A DNA stretch of 64,000 nucleotides, from assembly GCA_018829445.1 (NCBI GenBank), contig JAHJTV010000035.1, forward strand, positions 54,411 to 118,410. Direction: 5' to 3'. Position numbers and translations under genes: made by a program. The stretch is from a bacterium. Lineage in GTDB: Bacteria; SAR324; XYD2-FULL-50-16. Positions 27,572 through 37,026 of the stretch are shown one piece after another (position 1 is the first letter of the stretch; each line of letters begins with the position of its first letter). The notes under the pieces are model-generated. The model was not told the origin of the DNA. It saw only the letters and a list, made by a program, of their open reading frames with translations, and did no database searches.

Positions 27572-28483
27572 ATGGCTCAAAATCAACCTGGAAAACTGGT
27601 TCTCGGCACAGCCCAATTCGGCATGAATTATGGAATAGCCAATACAAAAGGCCAACCCGATAATGAAGCAGTAATATCGATTATACAAAAAGCTTACCAA
27701 GAAGGGATCATACAATTCGATACTGCACAAGCATACGGAAACAGTGAACAGGCCTTGGGGTCTGCATTAACCTCTCTTGGTCTTCAAGACGAGATCCAAA
27801 TAATCAGTAAGCTAAAACCTGATCAAGATATCAGTCAGGAAAACGGTATAGCTGATTCTCTCAGGCAGAGTCTTAAGCGGTTATCAGTGCCGACTTTGCA
27901 TGGATTAATGATTCATGAAGAAAAGCTACTGGATAAATGGGATTCGGGGGTAGGAAATCAGCTGAGATCTTTAGTGGTTTCAGGGGGTGTATCCAAGATT
28001 GGAATATCACTATATACGGTTGATTACGCTATTCGTGCGCTAAATACAGATGGAATTGATTTTATTCAGATTCCTACAAATATTTTGGATAAACGGTTTA
28101 TACAAGCCGGAGTATTTGATATAGCAAGGAAATTGAACAAGGAAGTTTATGTTAGAAGCGTTTTTCTTCAAGGACTTCTACTAATGAAGATTGCCGAAAT
28201 CCCTCATCAGCTTTCAGCTGTAAAGGCCCTTATCCGAAATCTGATCGAATATGCAGATGAAAATGGATTGTCGATGCTTGAGTTGACATTGGCTTTTGTG
28301 AAGACAGAAACAAAGGGAGCTCATCTGGTTGTCGGCGTTGACAGTGACCATCATCTGAACGAAATAGTGAAGGCATATAACAAGGATTTTGATGTGGCTG
28401 TTGTTAAAAGGGCGCAAGATCTTATCCCAATTGTTGATGAACGGATTATTAATCCAAGTTTGTGGGATTTATCCAGTCGTTGA
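27572..28483 (+). CDS. Aldo/keto reductase
   Basis: A 303-residue NADPH-dependent reductase of the aldo/keto reductase fold. The tetrad is Asp50 and Tyr55 (FDTAQAYG), Lys80 (IISKLKP) and His115 (GLMIHEE). The N terminus GKLVLGTAQFGMNYGIAN is typical of the group found in sugar clusters. It lies ten bases after the aminotransferase, so the two may act in sequence on an alternative nonulosonate precursor or a side-chain group. No clear Shine-Dalgarno; an A-rich stretch precedes the ATG. Confidence 0.85.
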   Translation: MAQNQPGKLVLGTAQFGMNYGIANTKGQPDNEAVISIIQKAYQEGIIQFDTAQAYGNSEQALGSALTSLGLQDEIQIISKLKPDQDISQENGIADSLRQSLKRLSVPTLHGLMIHEEKLLDKWDSGVGNQLRSLVVSGGVSKIGISLYTVDYAIRALNTDGIDFIQIPTNILDKRFIQAGVFDIARKLNKEVYVRSVFLQGLLLMKIAEIPHQLSAVKALIRNLIEYADENGLSMLELTLAFVKTETKGAHLVVGVDSDHHLNEIVKAYNKDFDVAVVKRAQDLIPIVDERIINPSLWDLSSR

Positions 28484-28499
28484 TTAGCCATATAAAAAA

Positions 28500-29270
28500 A
28501 TGACCAAACAAAAAACAGTGGCAATGATTCAAGCACGAATGGGATCTTCGAGATTGCCGGGAAAAATTCTGCTTCCACTTGCCGGGAAACCAGCCATTTC
28601 TCATGTTTTCGAACGTGTAAAAAAAATCAAAAATGTTGATCAAGTAGTCTTACTGACCTCAACATCGTCCAAAGAGAATCCATTAATAGAACTTTGCAGG
28701 AAGCAAAACTATGAGGTTTTTCGTGGAAGCGAGAATGATGTCTTGGATCGCTACTACCAGGCTGCAGTTTTTTATGAAGCAGATATTATTGTTCGTATAA
28801 CAGGTGACTGTCCACTGATTGATCCGATCGAGAGTAGCAAGGTTGTGCAGAAGCTCCAAGCAACCGCAGCAGATTACTGCTCGAATACTAATCCTCCTTT
28901 CTTACCAGATGGTCTCGATACTGAAGCTTTTACTTTTGATGCTCTAAAAAGGGCCTGGCATTCGGCAGTTCTACAACAGGAAAGAGAGCATGTTACTCTG
29001 CTAATGTATTCAAATCCGAAAGTGTTTTCAGTTCAATCCATTACCAATATCTCTAACCAGAGTGGATTCCGATTAACACTGGATGAAAAGCAGGATTATA
29101 CGGTTCTTAAAATCGTTTTTGATCATCTGAAGGCTGAAAGGAAATTTGGTTATTTAAATGAGGTTTTAGATCTATTAAAGCGGTTTCCGGAAATACCAAG
29201 AATTAATCAGCATATTTTTAGAAATGAAGGTTTAGAGAGTACTGATTTGAAAATTAGAGATACCAAATGA
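28500..29270 (+). CDS. Cytidylyltransferase, SpsF/PseF-like
   Basis: A 256-residue nucleotidyltransferase. The N-terminal loop AMIQARMGSSRLPGKIL binds CTP, ITGDCPLIDP holds the metal aspartate, and YCSNTNPPFLPDGLDTE is typical of the SpsF group. In this cluster it most likely activates pseudaminic acid to the CMP form (the PseF step), since no other candidate lies in the block. It overlaps the next gene by four bases (ATGA). Confidence 0.86.
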   Translation: MTKQKTVAMIQARMGSSRLPGKILLPLAGKPAISHVFERVKKIKNVDQVVLLTSTSSKENPLIELCRKQNYEVFRGSENDVLDRYYQAAVFYEADIIVRITGDCPLIDPIESSKVVQKLQATAADYCSNTNPPFLPDGLDTEAFTFDALKRAWHSAVLQQEREHVTLLMYSNPKVFSVQSITNISNQSGFRLTLDEKQDYTVLKIVFDHLKAERKFGYLNEVLDLLKRFPEIPRINQHIFRNEGLESTDLKIRDTK

Positions 29271-30823
29271 TCAGGATCGTTTTTAGAGCTGATGCATCTT
29301 TCCGCATTGGAAGTGGTCACATTAATAGATGCTTAACTCTTGCCAGGACTTTGGTAATGAGTAACGGGAAAGTTGATATTGAGTTTATTTGTTCCAACTT
29401 TCCAGGGAATTTAAGTCAGTTTATTTCTGAAAAGGGATTCAAGGTTAATGTAATAGACGATTTTGATTCTATGGAAAATAAATCGATCAAGGAAACTGGA
29501 ACCGGCAATTACTATCAACATGAATCGTTGGATATAAATCAGGATGCTGTTGAAACAATTCGAATACTCAAGTCGCTGCAGCAGCCTATTGATTGGTTAA
29601 TTGTTGATCACTATTCTATTGATGCACGGTGGGAAATACTCCTACGAGAACATGTAAAATACATCATGGTTGTAGATGATCTGGCAAATAGGCGTCATTT
29701 ATGTGACATTCTTCTCGATCAAAACTATTCAACTGAGTATGAGCGTTACGATACACTGGTTCCAAAAGATTGCTTAAAACTGTTGGGGTCAAGATTTGCG
29801 TTAATTAAGCCTGAGTTCAGTTTTACACGAATTAGGCAAATGAAGAGTTGTGAATTAATAAAGCAGGGCTTAATAAAAAACGTAGTAATTCTATTCGGAG
29901 GTAGCGATCTCTCAAACGAAACATGTAAGGCACTGGAAGCAATAAAACAATCAGATCTTGCATTAAATTCTCTGGTTATAATCGTTGGTAAAAGCAATCC
30001 GAATACTGAAGAGATAAAGAATTTAATTAAAGGGCTTGAATACGCCAATCTGCTGATTCAAATAGAAAATGTTTATGATTATATGGCAGAGGCTGATTTA
30101 GCCATTGGCGCAGGGGGTTCTACTGCTTTAGAACGTTGCTGTCTAGGGGTACCTGGATTGGTTATAACAACAGCTGAGAATCAGGAATATGTTGCACAAA
30201 CCCTGGCAAGAAAAGGAGCACATTTACTACTAGGCGAATCGAGCGCTGTTACTGTTTCAACTATAAAACAAAGTTTAAATGTGTTACACCGAAGCCCTCA
30301 ACTAGTAAACCACATGTCACAAGTGGCTTTGAAAATAGTTGATGGTTTGGGCGTATTCAGAGTAAGTAACAACATACTTAATATTAGAATATCCATCAAA
30401 ATTGCTACCCTTCAAGATTCTGAAGATCTATACAGATGGAGGAATTCAGAAAGAATAAGAGAGTTTTCGTTTAACACTCAGATAATATCCAGGAGAGAAC
30501 ATGAGAAATGGTTACACTCTGTTATTGATGATAATCAAAGAGTATTATTGATTGCCAGCAATGAAAGTCAACCTATAGGAGTCCTCAGGTATGATTTGAA
30601 TGGAGAAAGTGCAATAATATCGATGTATGTGGTTCCAGAGCAAATTGGTAAAGGATTAGGTTCGCTGATAATTAAAGCTGGAAATGAGTGGATACATGAC
30701 AATTTACCTCATATCAACAGTATTGAAGCTCAGATTTTTCAAGATAATATACCTTCAATTAAAGCCTTTGAGAAAGCTGGATTTAAAGCAGATTGTTTTA
30801 GCTATTTTTATAGATTCAAATAA
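29267..30823 (+). CDS. Fusion: PseG hydrolase + PseH acetyltransferase
   Basis: A 518-residue two-domain protein. Residues about 1-365 form a PseG GT-B-like UDP-sugar hydrolase: RADASFRIGSGHINRC with general-base His18, LFGGSDLSN, and the GAGGSTALERCCLGVP donor-binding segment. Residues about 372-518 form a GNAT N-acetyltransferase (PseH) with the acetyl-CoA loop around PEQIGKGLG and the AFEKAGF helix. Together they N-acetylate the 4-amino sugar and remove UDP. The fusion links two consecutive pathway steps. The middle region matches both families without a break, and the gene is coupled to the cytidylyltransferase. Confidence 0.9.
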   Translation: MIRIVFRADASFRIGSGHINRCLTLARTLVMSNGKVDIEFICSNFPGNLSQFISEKGFKVNVIDDFDSMENKSIKETGTGNYYQHESLDINQDAVETIRILKSLQQPIDWLIVDHYSIDARWEILLREHVKYIMVVDDLANRRHLCDILLDQNYSTEYERYDTLVPKDCLKLLGSRFALIKPEFSFTRIRQMKSCELIKQGLIKNVVILFGGSDLSNETCKALEAIKQSDLALNSLVIIVGKSNPNTEEIKNLIKGLEYANLLIQIENVYDYMAEADLAIGAGGSTALERCCLGVPGLVITTAENQEYVAQTLARKGAHLLLGESSAVTVSTIKQSLNVLHRSPQLVNHMSQVALKIVDGLGVFRVSNNILNIRISIKIATLQDSEDLYRWRNSERIREFSFNTQIISRREHEKWLHSVIDDNQRVLLIASNESQPIGVLRYDLNGESAIISMYVVPEQIGKGLGSLIIKAGNEWIHDNLPHINSIEAQIFQDNIPSIKAFEKAGFKADCFSYFYRFK

Positions 30824-30859
30824 TAAAAAACTGGGAATTAAAAAGGATATATAATAAGG

Positions 30860-31912
30860 ATGAAACCTATAGTTATTGATGATCAGCGTATTAGTGATTC
30901 TTGTGCTCCTTACATAATCGCAGAGATGTCTGGAAATCACGATGGTTCATTTGAGAAAGCAATAAAAATCATTGAAATCGCAGCAGATATTGGGGTTCAT
31001 GCGGTTAAAATCCAAACCTATACTGCTGAAACCATGACCTTAAATCTGAAAAAAAATGAATTTTTGATTTCAGATTCGGACAGTCTTTGGAATGGAAAAA
31101 GTCTATATGAGTTGTATCAGCAGGCTCACACTCCTTGGGAATGGCATGAACCAATATTCAAAAGATGTCGTGAGTTAGGTCTTACCGTATTTAGCACTCC
31201 TTTTGATGAATCCGCTATTGATTTTCTGGAAAAATTACAAGCTCCCGCTTACAAAATCGCTTCATTTGAAAACACGGACTTGCCTTTAATCCGTCGAGTT
31301 GCAGCAACAGGAAAACCGATGTTGATTTCAACCGGAATGGCTACTCTTGCAGAACTTGATGAGACAGTTCGGGAAGCTAAAAAATATGGTTGTAATGATT
31401 TGATATTATTAAAATGTACAAGCACTTATCCGGCTTTAGCCAGGGATTCCAATATTCTTACTATTCCCCATATGCAAAAGCTGTTTTGCACTCAAGTCGG
31501 GCTATCTGACCATACTTTAGGGATAGGAGTGCCACTTGCTGCTGTGGCTCTTGGAGCAACCGTAATCGAGAAACATTTAACGTTGTCTCGCAAGGACGAA
31601 GGGGTTGATTCTGCCTTCTCTCTGGAGCCGGATGAGATGAAAAGGTTGGTTATTGAATCTGAACAGGTTTGGTCATCGCTCGGGGGAATACATTACGGTC
31701 CGACGGAAAAAGAAAAGGGATCGTTGCAATTCCGCCGCTCCATCTATGTTATAAAAAGTATAAATGAGGGCGATGTATTAACAAGGGAAAATATTCGTTG
31801 CATAAGGCCTGGTTTGGGATTGCCTCCCAAGTTTTTTGAAGGGATTCTGGGGAAAAGAGTAAATTGCGAAATAAAATTGGGAACCCCATTAAGTTGGGAT
31901 CATATAGGTTAA
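30860..31912 (+). CDS. pseI: Pseudaminic acid synthase
   Basis: Condenses the 2,4-diacetamido hexose with phosphoenolpyruvate to give pseudaminic acid. The 350 residues form a NeuB-type TIM barrel (PYIIAEMSGNHDGS at the N terminus, VKIQTYTAETMT, GLSDHTLGIGV) plus a C-terminal SAF/antifreeze-like domain (about 285-350). The SGNHDGS form of the first motif and EKHLTLSRKDEGVDSAFSLEPDEM (quoted around the metal site) are closer to PseI than to the second synthase of this window at 46-47 kb. It lies 36 bases after the PseG-PseH gene. Confidence 0.93.
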   Translation: MKPIVIDDQRISDSCAPYIIAEMSGNHDGSFEKAIKIIEIAADIGVHAVKIQTYTAETMTLNLKKNEFLISDSDSLWNGKSLYELYQQAHTPWEWHEPIFKRCRELGLTVFSTPFDESAIDFLEKLQAPAYKIASFENTDLPLIRRVAATGKPMLISTGMATLAELDETVREAKKYGCNDLILLKCTSTYPALARDSNILTIPHMQKLFCTQVGLSDHTLGIGVPLAAVALGATVIEKHLTLSRKDEGVDSAFSLEPDEMKRLVIESEQVWSSLGGIHYGPTEKEKGSLQFRRSIYVIKSINEGDVLTRENIRCIRPGLGLPPKFFEGILGKRVNCEIKLGTPLSWDHIG

Positions 31913-31915
31913 GTC

Positions 31916-32491
31916 ATGGATAAAAAATCTGAACTTCAATCAGTTTTCTTAAATGGGAAGAGAGTTTGTTTGCGCCCATTGCATCCTGATGAAGATTTAA
32001 CCGATTATCTCTCCTGGATGAATTATCAAGAGATTACAAGGTATTTGGAGACTGGAAAGTCAGTAACGACGATTAAATCACTGCGGGATTATATCATTCA
32101 AAACAACTCTTCAAACAGTATCCTGCTTGGAATTTTTATTAAGGAAACAGGCAAGCATATTGGGAATATTAAGCTGCACCTCATTGATTACCAGAACCGT
32201 TCGGCTGAAATTGGAATCATTATTGGAGATAAAACCTCCCAAGGTCAAGGATATGCGTGTGAGTCAATCCGTTTATTGCTGGATCATGCGTTTCTTCGAT
32301 TAAACCTCCACAGAGTAAGCGCCGGTATGGTAGTCAATAATATCGCATCAAAAAGAGTGTTTGAGAAATCGGGATTTGTGCTGGAAGGAACTTTGAGAGA
32401 GAGTTTCTTGTTGGATGGAACTTATCATGATTGTTATAGACTGGGGATATTGGAATCTGAATATATGAGTATACCTGATAAGGAAGCTTGA
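31916..32491 (+). CDS. GNAT acetyltransferase (RimJ/RimL-like)
   Basis: A 191-residue acyltransferase with VCLRPLHPDED at the start, the SAEIGIIIGDKTSQGQGYACE acetyl-CoA segment (about 103-123) and the RVFEKSGFVLEGTLRES helix-strand near the end. It begins three bases after pseI. A second N-acyltransferase beside the PseH domain suggests the finished nonulosonate carries another acyl group, for example on the 7-amino position or a glycan amine. The acceptor is inferred from context only. Confidence 0.82.
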   Translation: MDKKSELQSVFLNGKRVCLRPLHPDEDLTDYLSWMNYQEITRYLETGKSVTTIKSLRDYIIQNNSSNSILLGIFIKETGKHIGNIKLHLIDYQNRSAEIGIIIGDKTSQGQGYACESIRLLLDHAFLRLNLHRVSAGMVVNNIASKRVFEKSGFVLEGTLRESFLLDGTYHDCYRLGILESEYMSIPDKEA

Positions 32492-32496
32492 AAATA

Positions 32497-34425
32497 ATGG
32501 ATGTAGTTTTTGACTCAATATCATATCGGGACAGACAAAAGATCGAAAAGCTGATAAAGCAAGGAACGAGGATCTGGATTATTGAGCCGTTTTATTCCTA
32601 TCATCATCGAAATAGTCATGGTGGAACCAGTTTTTATCCTCGACCGCTTCCTGATTTTATAAATCACTATCTTGAAAATGGAAGAGTTAATCTGATTTCG
32701 GCGGACTCATTAGAAGCGTTTAATATCAGCACTATTGCCGCTGATAAAGCTGTCGAGACAATTGAAAGTGTGTTCCCGGTTTATAAACAGAAACATGCTT
32801 CTTTGATCGATTATGTTTCAAAAATATTGAAGAATCAGGAGGCGGACTCAATATTCAAATTAAAGCTGGGAGAAAGACTCGCCGAGTTCTACTCTTTCAA
32901 TATTATGTTGAAACGGGTGGAAGCTGTCCTTGAAGTCAGTTCAATCCTTTTGTATTCTCAAGTAAATATCGCAGAATATAATACATTGAATCACCTGGTT
33001 ATCAGTGCGGGATGCACTGACTCTGCACACTCCCGGATCAGAATTAAGCCTCGTTCCGTATACAAAGACAAAATCATTAATATCTACAGTAAATTAGATA
33101 TTACGCTAAAACTGGCAGCACAAACTATTGCCAGTTTTTTTAGCCTGTTTCGAATTAAAAGTCGCCGACACTTAAAACAGTACAAGTTTGGTGTAACCAT
33201 TATTGCTCCTCTAAGGCAGCTGAACAGTCTGCAAAGAGGACCTGATTTCATCATTGACGGACAGAAGATTACCAAAGAGGAAGTTGTTTTTATCCCGGTT
33301 ACCAGATTAGATGAAGACCAGCAAAAAAAGCTGGAAAAGCTTGGGTGTGACGTTGAGTATTCTTATATGAGTAAGTTATATTTATCCAATTTTTGGGATT
33401 GGGTGGTTTTACTCATTCTGGTCGCAAAATCAGGTCTACAAAACAACAGCGAAGAAGTAAAGAGTTCCGGAGTTGCTTTGTCCAACTACTTTAAGTGGTT
33501 GGATGGAAGCAAAAAGATAAAAATCAGCAACTTAATAACACATGCCGATTTCGGACGTGATGCCATTGCAAGAAACATTGCCCTTAAGCAGGTTGGCACT
33601 CAAACCTGGTACTATAATGATTCAATGAACAGCGGTTGCAATTTTCAAACGGATACGCAGCTTTGTCGTCATCCGTTTTGGTCTTATATGAATTATGACC
33701 ATTTAGTAACGTGGAATGATTTTTTGGGAGATTATCTGAGGAGTCATCCCGGTTCTTTCGCAAATGTCCATGTTACCGGATGTCTTTGGAGTAGTTTTGT
33801 TCAAGATGTCGAATTAGCACGTGAGTCCAACCCCGATCTTTATACCAAAGGCATGAAAGGCCATCTTATAATAGGCGCATTTGATTCGACTTTCACATTT
33901 AATTCATTTACCTCCTACAAGGAAGGGATCGCTTTTGCAGAACATCTGTTGCAGATGGTTGAACAAATGGATGATCTGTTCATTCTTTTTAAAGAGAAGA
34001 AAAACAGATCCCTGCACAAATCCCTTGACCCTGTTCTTGGCCGGAAGCTGGAAGATCTTTATAATAAAATGGAGGGACACTCAAGAATTAAAATGCTCTC
34101 AAATGAGACTGAAACTTCTGGTATAATGGCAGTTTGCGATGCAATAATCTCATTTCCGTTTACTTCAACTACTTATGAATTCTTATCAGTTGCCAGACCA
34201 GCCATCTGGCATGATCCGTGTGGTTTATATTATGATACTCCTTTTGGAAGAGATGAATGCTTAACAACACATAGCTTTGATGAATTGGTCAAATGGTTGA
34301 AGAACGTAGAAACATGGGATATTTCTTTAAATAGCAGAATTTATGAGTCGGAGAAGCTGTTTCCGTATCTGGATGGAAAAGCTGTTAATCGGTTTAGAGA
34401 TCTTCTATATATGAAGTGGTTTTAA
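32497..34425 (+). CDS. Large surface-carbohydrate protein, probable GT-B transferase
   Basis: A 642-residue cytosolic-looking protein I cannot assign to a named family. A C-terminal segment (about 551-575; FPFTSTTYEFLSVARPAIWHDP) has the pattern of the donor-binding helix of GT-B enzymes used for capsule sugars, with Ser/Thr, Glu and a Pro after a short loop. The first 30 residues are rich in aromatic and His residues (YSYHHRNSHGG). I prefer the ATG at 32497, which has AGGAAG ten bases upstream; a TTG at 32488 is also in frame and overlaps the previous stop. Position suggests transfer of a nonulosonic acid or related sugar. Confidence 0.6.
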   Translation: MDVVFDSISYRDRQKIEKLIKQGTRIWIIEPFYSYHHRNSHGGTSFYPRPLPDFINHYLENGRVNLISADSLEAFNISTIAADKAVETIESVFPVYKQKHASLIDYVSKILKNQEADSIFKLKLGERLAEFYSFNIMLKRVEAVLEVSSILLYSQVNIAEYNTLNHLVISAGCTDSAHSRIRIKPRSVYKDKIINIYSKLDITLKLAAQTIASFFSLFRIKSRRHLKQYKFGVTIIAPLRQLNSLQRGPDFIIDGQKITKEEVVFIPVTRLDEDQQKKLEKLGCDVEYSYMSKLYLSNFWDWVVLLILVAKSGLQNNSEEVKSSGVALSNYFKWLDGSKKIKISNLITHADFGRDAIARNIALKQVGTQTWYYNDSMNSGCNFQTDTQLCRHPFWSYMNYDHLVTWNDFLGDYLRSHPGSFANVHVTGCLWSSFVQDVELARESNPDLYTKGMKGHLIIGAFDSTFTFNSFTSYKEGIAFAEHLLQMVEQMDDLFILFKEKKNRSLHKSLDPVLGRKLEDLYNKMEGHSRIKMLSNETETSGIMAVCDAIISFPFTSTTYEFLSVARPAIWHDPCGLYYDTPFGRDECLTTHSFDELVKWLKNVETWDISLNSRIYESEKLFPYLDGKAVNRFRDLLYMKWF

Positions 34426-34447
34426 TGATAAATGGTAAGGTCAATAA

Positions 34448-36313
34448 ATGAGATCAGTTGTTGCTGTTCATAGTAAATTTCTATTGGAACTTTTTCTTTG
34501 GGCCAATAAAAGAAAATTCCTCAGGCTTTCGATGTTCTTGAAATCTCCAATGAATTGCCACAGCGATGTAGCTGCTCTATTGGTAAATAACAATATCCAA
34601 GAGCTTCATAATCACGTTTTTCCGGAGAAGAAAAAAGCTGAAGTTTTATCAGACTATATTAAAATAATAGATTCACTGTCGGTATCTAATGGTTCCGATC
34701 CTCTTTGGTGGGCAACTGATATTGCTTCAAAAAACAGATTTATGTCTCCAGTGCTCAAAATATTAACGGAATATGTAAAATATGCTGAAGTAATACAATT
34801 AAATAATAAAATTGAAGATTTTCTTTTTGTGATTTATCCGAGTTGGCAACTTTCCGGAATATTAAAGAAAAGTGCGATAGAAGAGAATTGGAAATTTAAA
34901 ACCCTGGCGTGGCCATTTTCTTCTTATGTTTCCCAATTACTCAGTTTTATAAAAGCGATTTTCATTCTGATTCGATCTGTTATTTCTGCCACGTTCAGAA
35001 TATCAACAGCAAGGCGATACTTTGGTTCCTTCAAAAACAAAGGTTCTAATTCCAAACCTATTTTTCTTATCAAAAGTTTTGTTTACCCGCATTCTTTTTT
35101 AAAAGACGGAAATTACAATGATCCTTTTTTTGGGAAATTGACCGAGAAAGTATCGAAACACCTTGGGGGAAAATTGGATGTTATAACCGTAGCTCTTGGT
35201 TTTTCTGATTTCAAGGAATGTTATCGAAAATTGAAGGCAGTAAAGAATCTAAATATTGTTCCTTTTGAAGCATGGTTGGATTACAGAGATGTAATAAAGG
35301 CATTTTTACTTTTGATTCAAAAAGGCATAAGAAATCCTTTCAGAGTTAAAGAGGAGGTTTCTTTTTTAGGGAACAGTGTTACTCAAATTTTTAAAAAAAT
35401 TATTAGTCAGGAAATATGGAAAATTTCGTTGCTTCAATTACTTCATTATCATGCTGGTTTAAATCTGACTGATTGCTACAAGATAAAAACATGTGTTTTG
35501 ACCTGTGAGAATAATCCCTGGGAAAAAATGCTGATAAGAAGTTTTACAGAGTCACAACCGGATACTACAGTCATTGGTTATCAACATGCTGTAATTCCAC
35601 AATCTGCCGTGGGTATGTTTTGGGGTATTAAGGAACTAAAACTTTCACCTACTCCTGATAAAATCCTGACCACCGGAGAGATTCCTGCCTTGATTATGCA
35701 AAAATACGGGAATTATCCAAGTAATAGAATATATCAAGCTTGTGCATTAAGGTATGATTATTTACACAATTCAAATTTTTCAGATTTAAAGAAAAGTAGA
35801 ATTAATCAGGTTTTGATTCCTCTTGAGGGTGATAAGGACGTCATTTCTCTAGTTGAATATGTAAAAGAACAATCCATCTTTTTGAAAGATAGAACATTTA
35901 AATTTCGTGCGCATCCTTCACTTCCATTTGAACGTTTATCAGCAATGATGAACTGGGAGAATGTTCCTAAGAATATAGAGATTTCTCAAGGGACTTCTGT
36001 TCTTGAAGATATTGAAAATTGTGATACTGTTCTTTATTGGGGAACAACAGTGGCTCTTGAAGCGATAATGGCTGGAAAACCAGTAATTCACTTTGACCGA
36101 GGAGATTTACTTAGTTTTGATCCTTTATTTGATTTGGATGCTTTTAAATGGCAGGTTGATAAATCTCAGGAGTTGTTATCAATCATTGATCAAATAGAAT
36201 GTATTCCGATTGATGAGTATAAGGATTTACACACTATTGCCAGAGATTATGTTAAAAACTACTTCTTTCCAGTAACTGATGATGTGATTAAGTTATTTTG
36301 TTTGGAGAAGTAA
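34448..36313 (+). CDS. Large surface-carbohydrate protein, probable GT-B transferase
   Basis: A 621-residue protein of unassigned family. Residues 487-490 give RAHP and 532-546 a GTTVALEAIMAGKPV segment; a basic residue plus HP followed by (S/G)T-x3-EA-x4-(K/R)P is the donor-site pattern of KpsC/KpsS-like and polysialyltransferase-like GT-B enzymes. A central region (about 355-440; VLTCENNPWEKML, GYQHAVIPQS) is reminiscent of large surface-carbohydrate proteins known from Leptospira-type loci, though I cannot confirm this. It starts 22 bases after the previous gene and is co-oriented with it. Both likely build the same glycan. Confidence 0.6.
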   Translation: MRSVVAVHSKFLLELFLWANKRKFLRLSMFLKSPMNCHSDVAALLVNNNIQELHNHVFPEKKKAEVLSDYIKIIDSLSVSNGSDPLWWATDIASKNRFMSPVLKILTEYVKYAEVIQLNNKIEDFLFVIYPSWQLSGILKKSAIEENWKFKTLAWPFSSYVSQLLSFIKAIFILIRSVISATFRISTARRYFGSFKNKGSNSKPIFLIKSFVYPHSFLKDGNYNDPFFGKLTEKVSKHLGGKLDVITVALGFSDFKECYRKLKAVKNLNIVPFEAWLDYRDVIKAFLLLIQKGIRNPFRVKEEVSFLGNSVTQIFKKIISQEIWKISLLQLLHYHAGLNLTDCYKIKTCVLTCENNPWEKMLIRSFTESQPDTTVIGYQHAVIPQSAVGMFWGIKELKLSPTPDKILTTGEIPALIMQKYGNYPSNRIYQACALRYDYLHNSNFSDLKKSRINQVLIPLEGDKDVISLVEYVKEQSIFLKDRTFKFRAHPSLPFERLSAMMNWENVPKNIEISQGTSVLEDIENCDTVLYWGTTVALEAIMAGKPVIHFDRGDLLSFDPLFDLDAFKWQVDKSQELLSIIDQIECIPIDEYKDLHTIARDYVKNYFFPVTDDVIKLFCLEK

Positions 36314-36387
36314 TATCAAGTTTATAGATTTTTGATTTCAAATCAGCAGATTCGTTTTTAAACTTTCAGATTGGATTATCGAAGTTT

Positions 36388-36894
36388 ATGATAAAAATCA
36401 TTTCTAAGGACCCTGTTCTTTCAAAAATCCGGTTATTGAGCTGCGATGTTGATGGCGTTTTAACGGATGGAGGTTTATATTATGATGATGAAGGAAAGGA
36501 ATTGAGGCGGTTTCATGTATTGGATGGGTTGGGTATTCAGATGTTACAGAGGGCTGGCATTCATGTTTGTATAATCACACAAAGTACAGCTAAAGCTATT
36601 GAGTATAGAGCAGAACGTTTAGGAATAAAATTCTGTTACATGGGAGTTGAAAACAAACTCAATTGTATGAAGAGTCTATTATCTAAACTTAACCTATCTT
36701 TGAAAGATGTAGCCCATGTTGGTGATGACCTCAATGATCAGCAATTACTTCAATCAGTTGGAGTCCCTATTACAGTTCAAAATGGTATTCCGACTATTAT
36801 GAAACAATGCCGCTTTGTAACCACAAAAACAGGCGGAAACGGCGCTGTTCGCGAGATTATAGATTCAATTCTTGCTTCAATAGGTGATTTGTAG
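36388..36894 (+). CDS. kdsC: HAD phosphatase, KdsC-like
   Basis: Removes the phosphate from Kdo-8-phosphate or a related ulosonate phosphate. A 168-residue cap-less HAD enzyme with DVDGVLTDGG (nucleophile Asp20, acid/base Asp22), IITQST (motif II Thr) and GDDLNDQQLL (motif IV). The C-terminal TGGNGAVREIID is typical of KdsC tetramers. It sits beside kdsA, a CBS protein and kdsB. The same family includes sialic-acid phosphatases, so action on another ulosonate 9-phosphate is possible. Confidence 0.88.
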   Translation: MIKIISKDPVLSKIRLLSCDVDGVLTDGGLYYDDEGKELRRFHVLDGLGIQMLQRAGIHVCIITQSTAKAIEYRAERLGIKFCYMGVENKLNCMKSLLSKLNLSLKDVAHVGDDLNDQQLLQSVGVPITVQNGIPTIMKQCRFVTTKTGGNGAVREIIDSILASIGDL

Positions 36895-37026
36895 AAAGTA
36901 AAACAGAGTTAAGTTTTTTGTTATTTTTATCTATCCAGTAAAGCAAGTTGTCTAAATGCTTAAAAATTTTTAGATTATTAGAAAACTTGGAAAATTGGAT
37001 TTTCATTTTTTTTTAAGGTTATTTAA

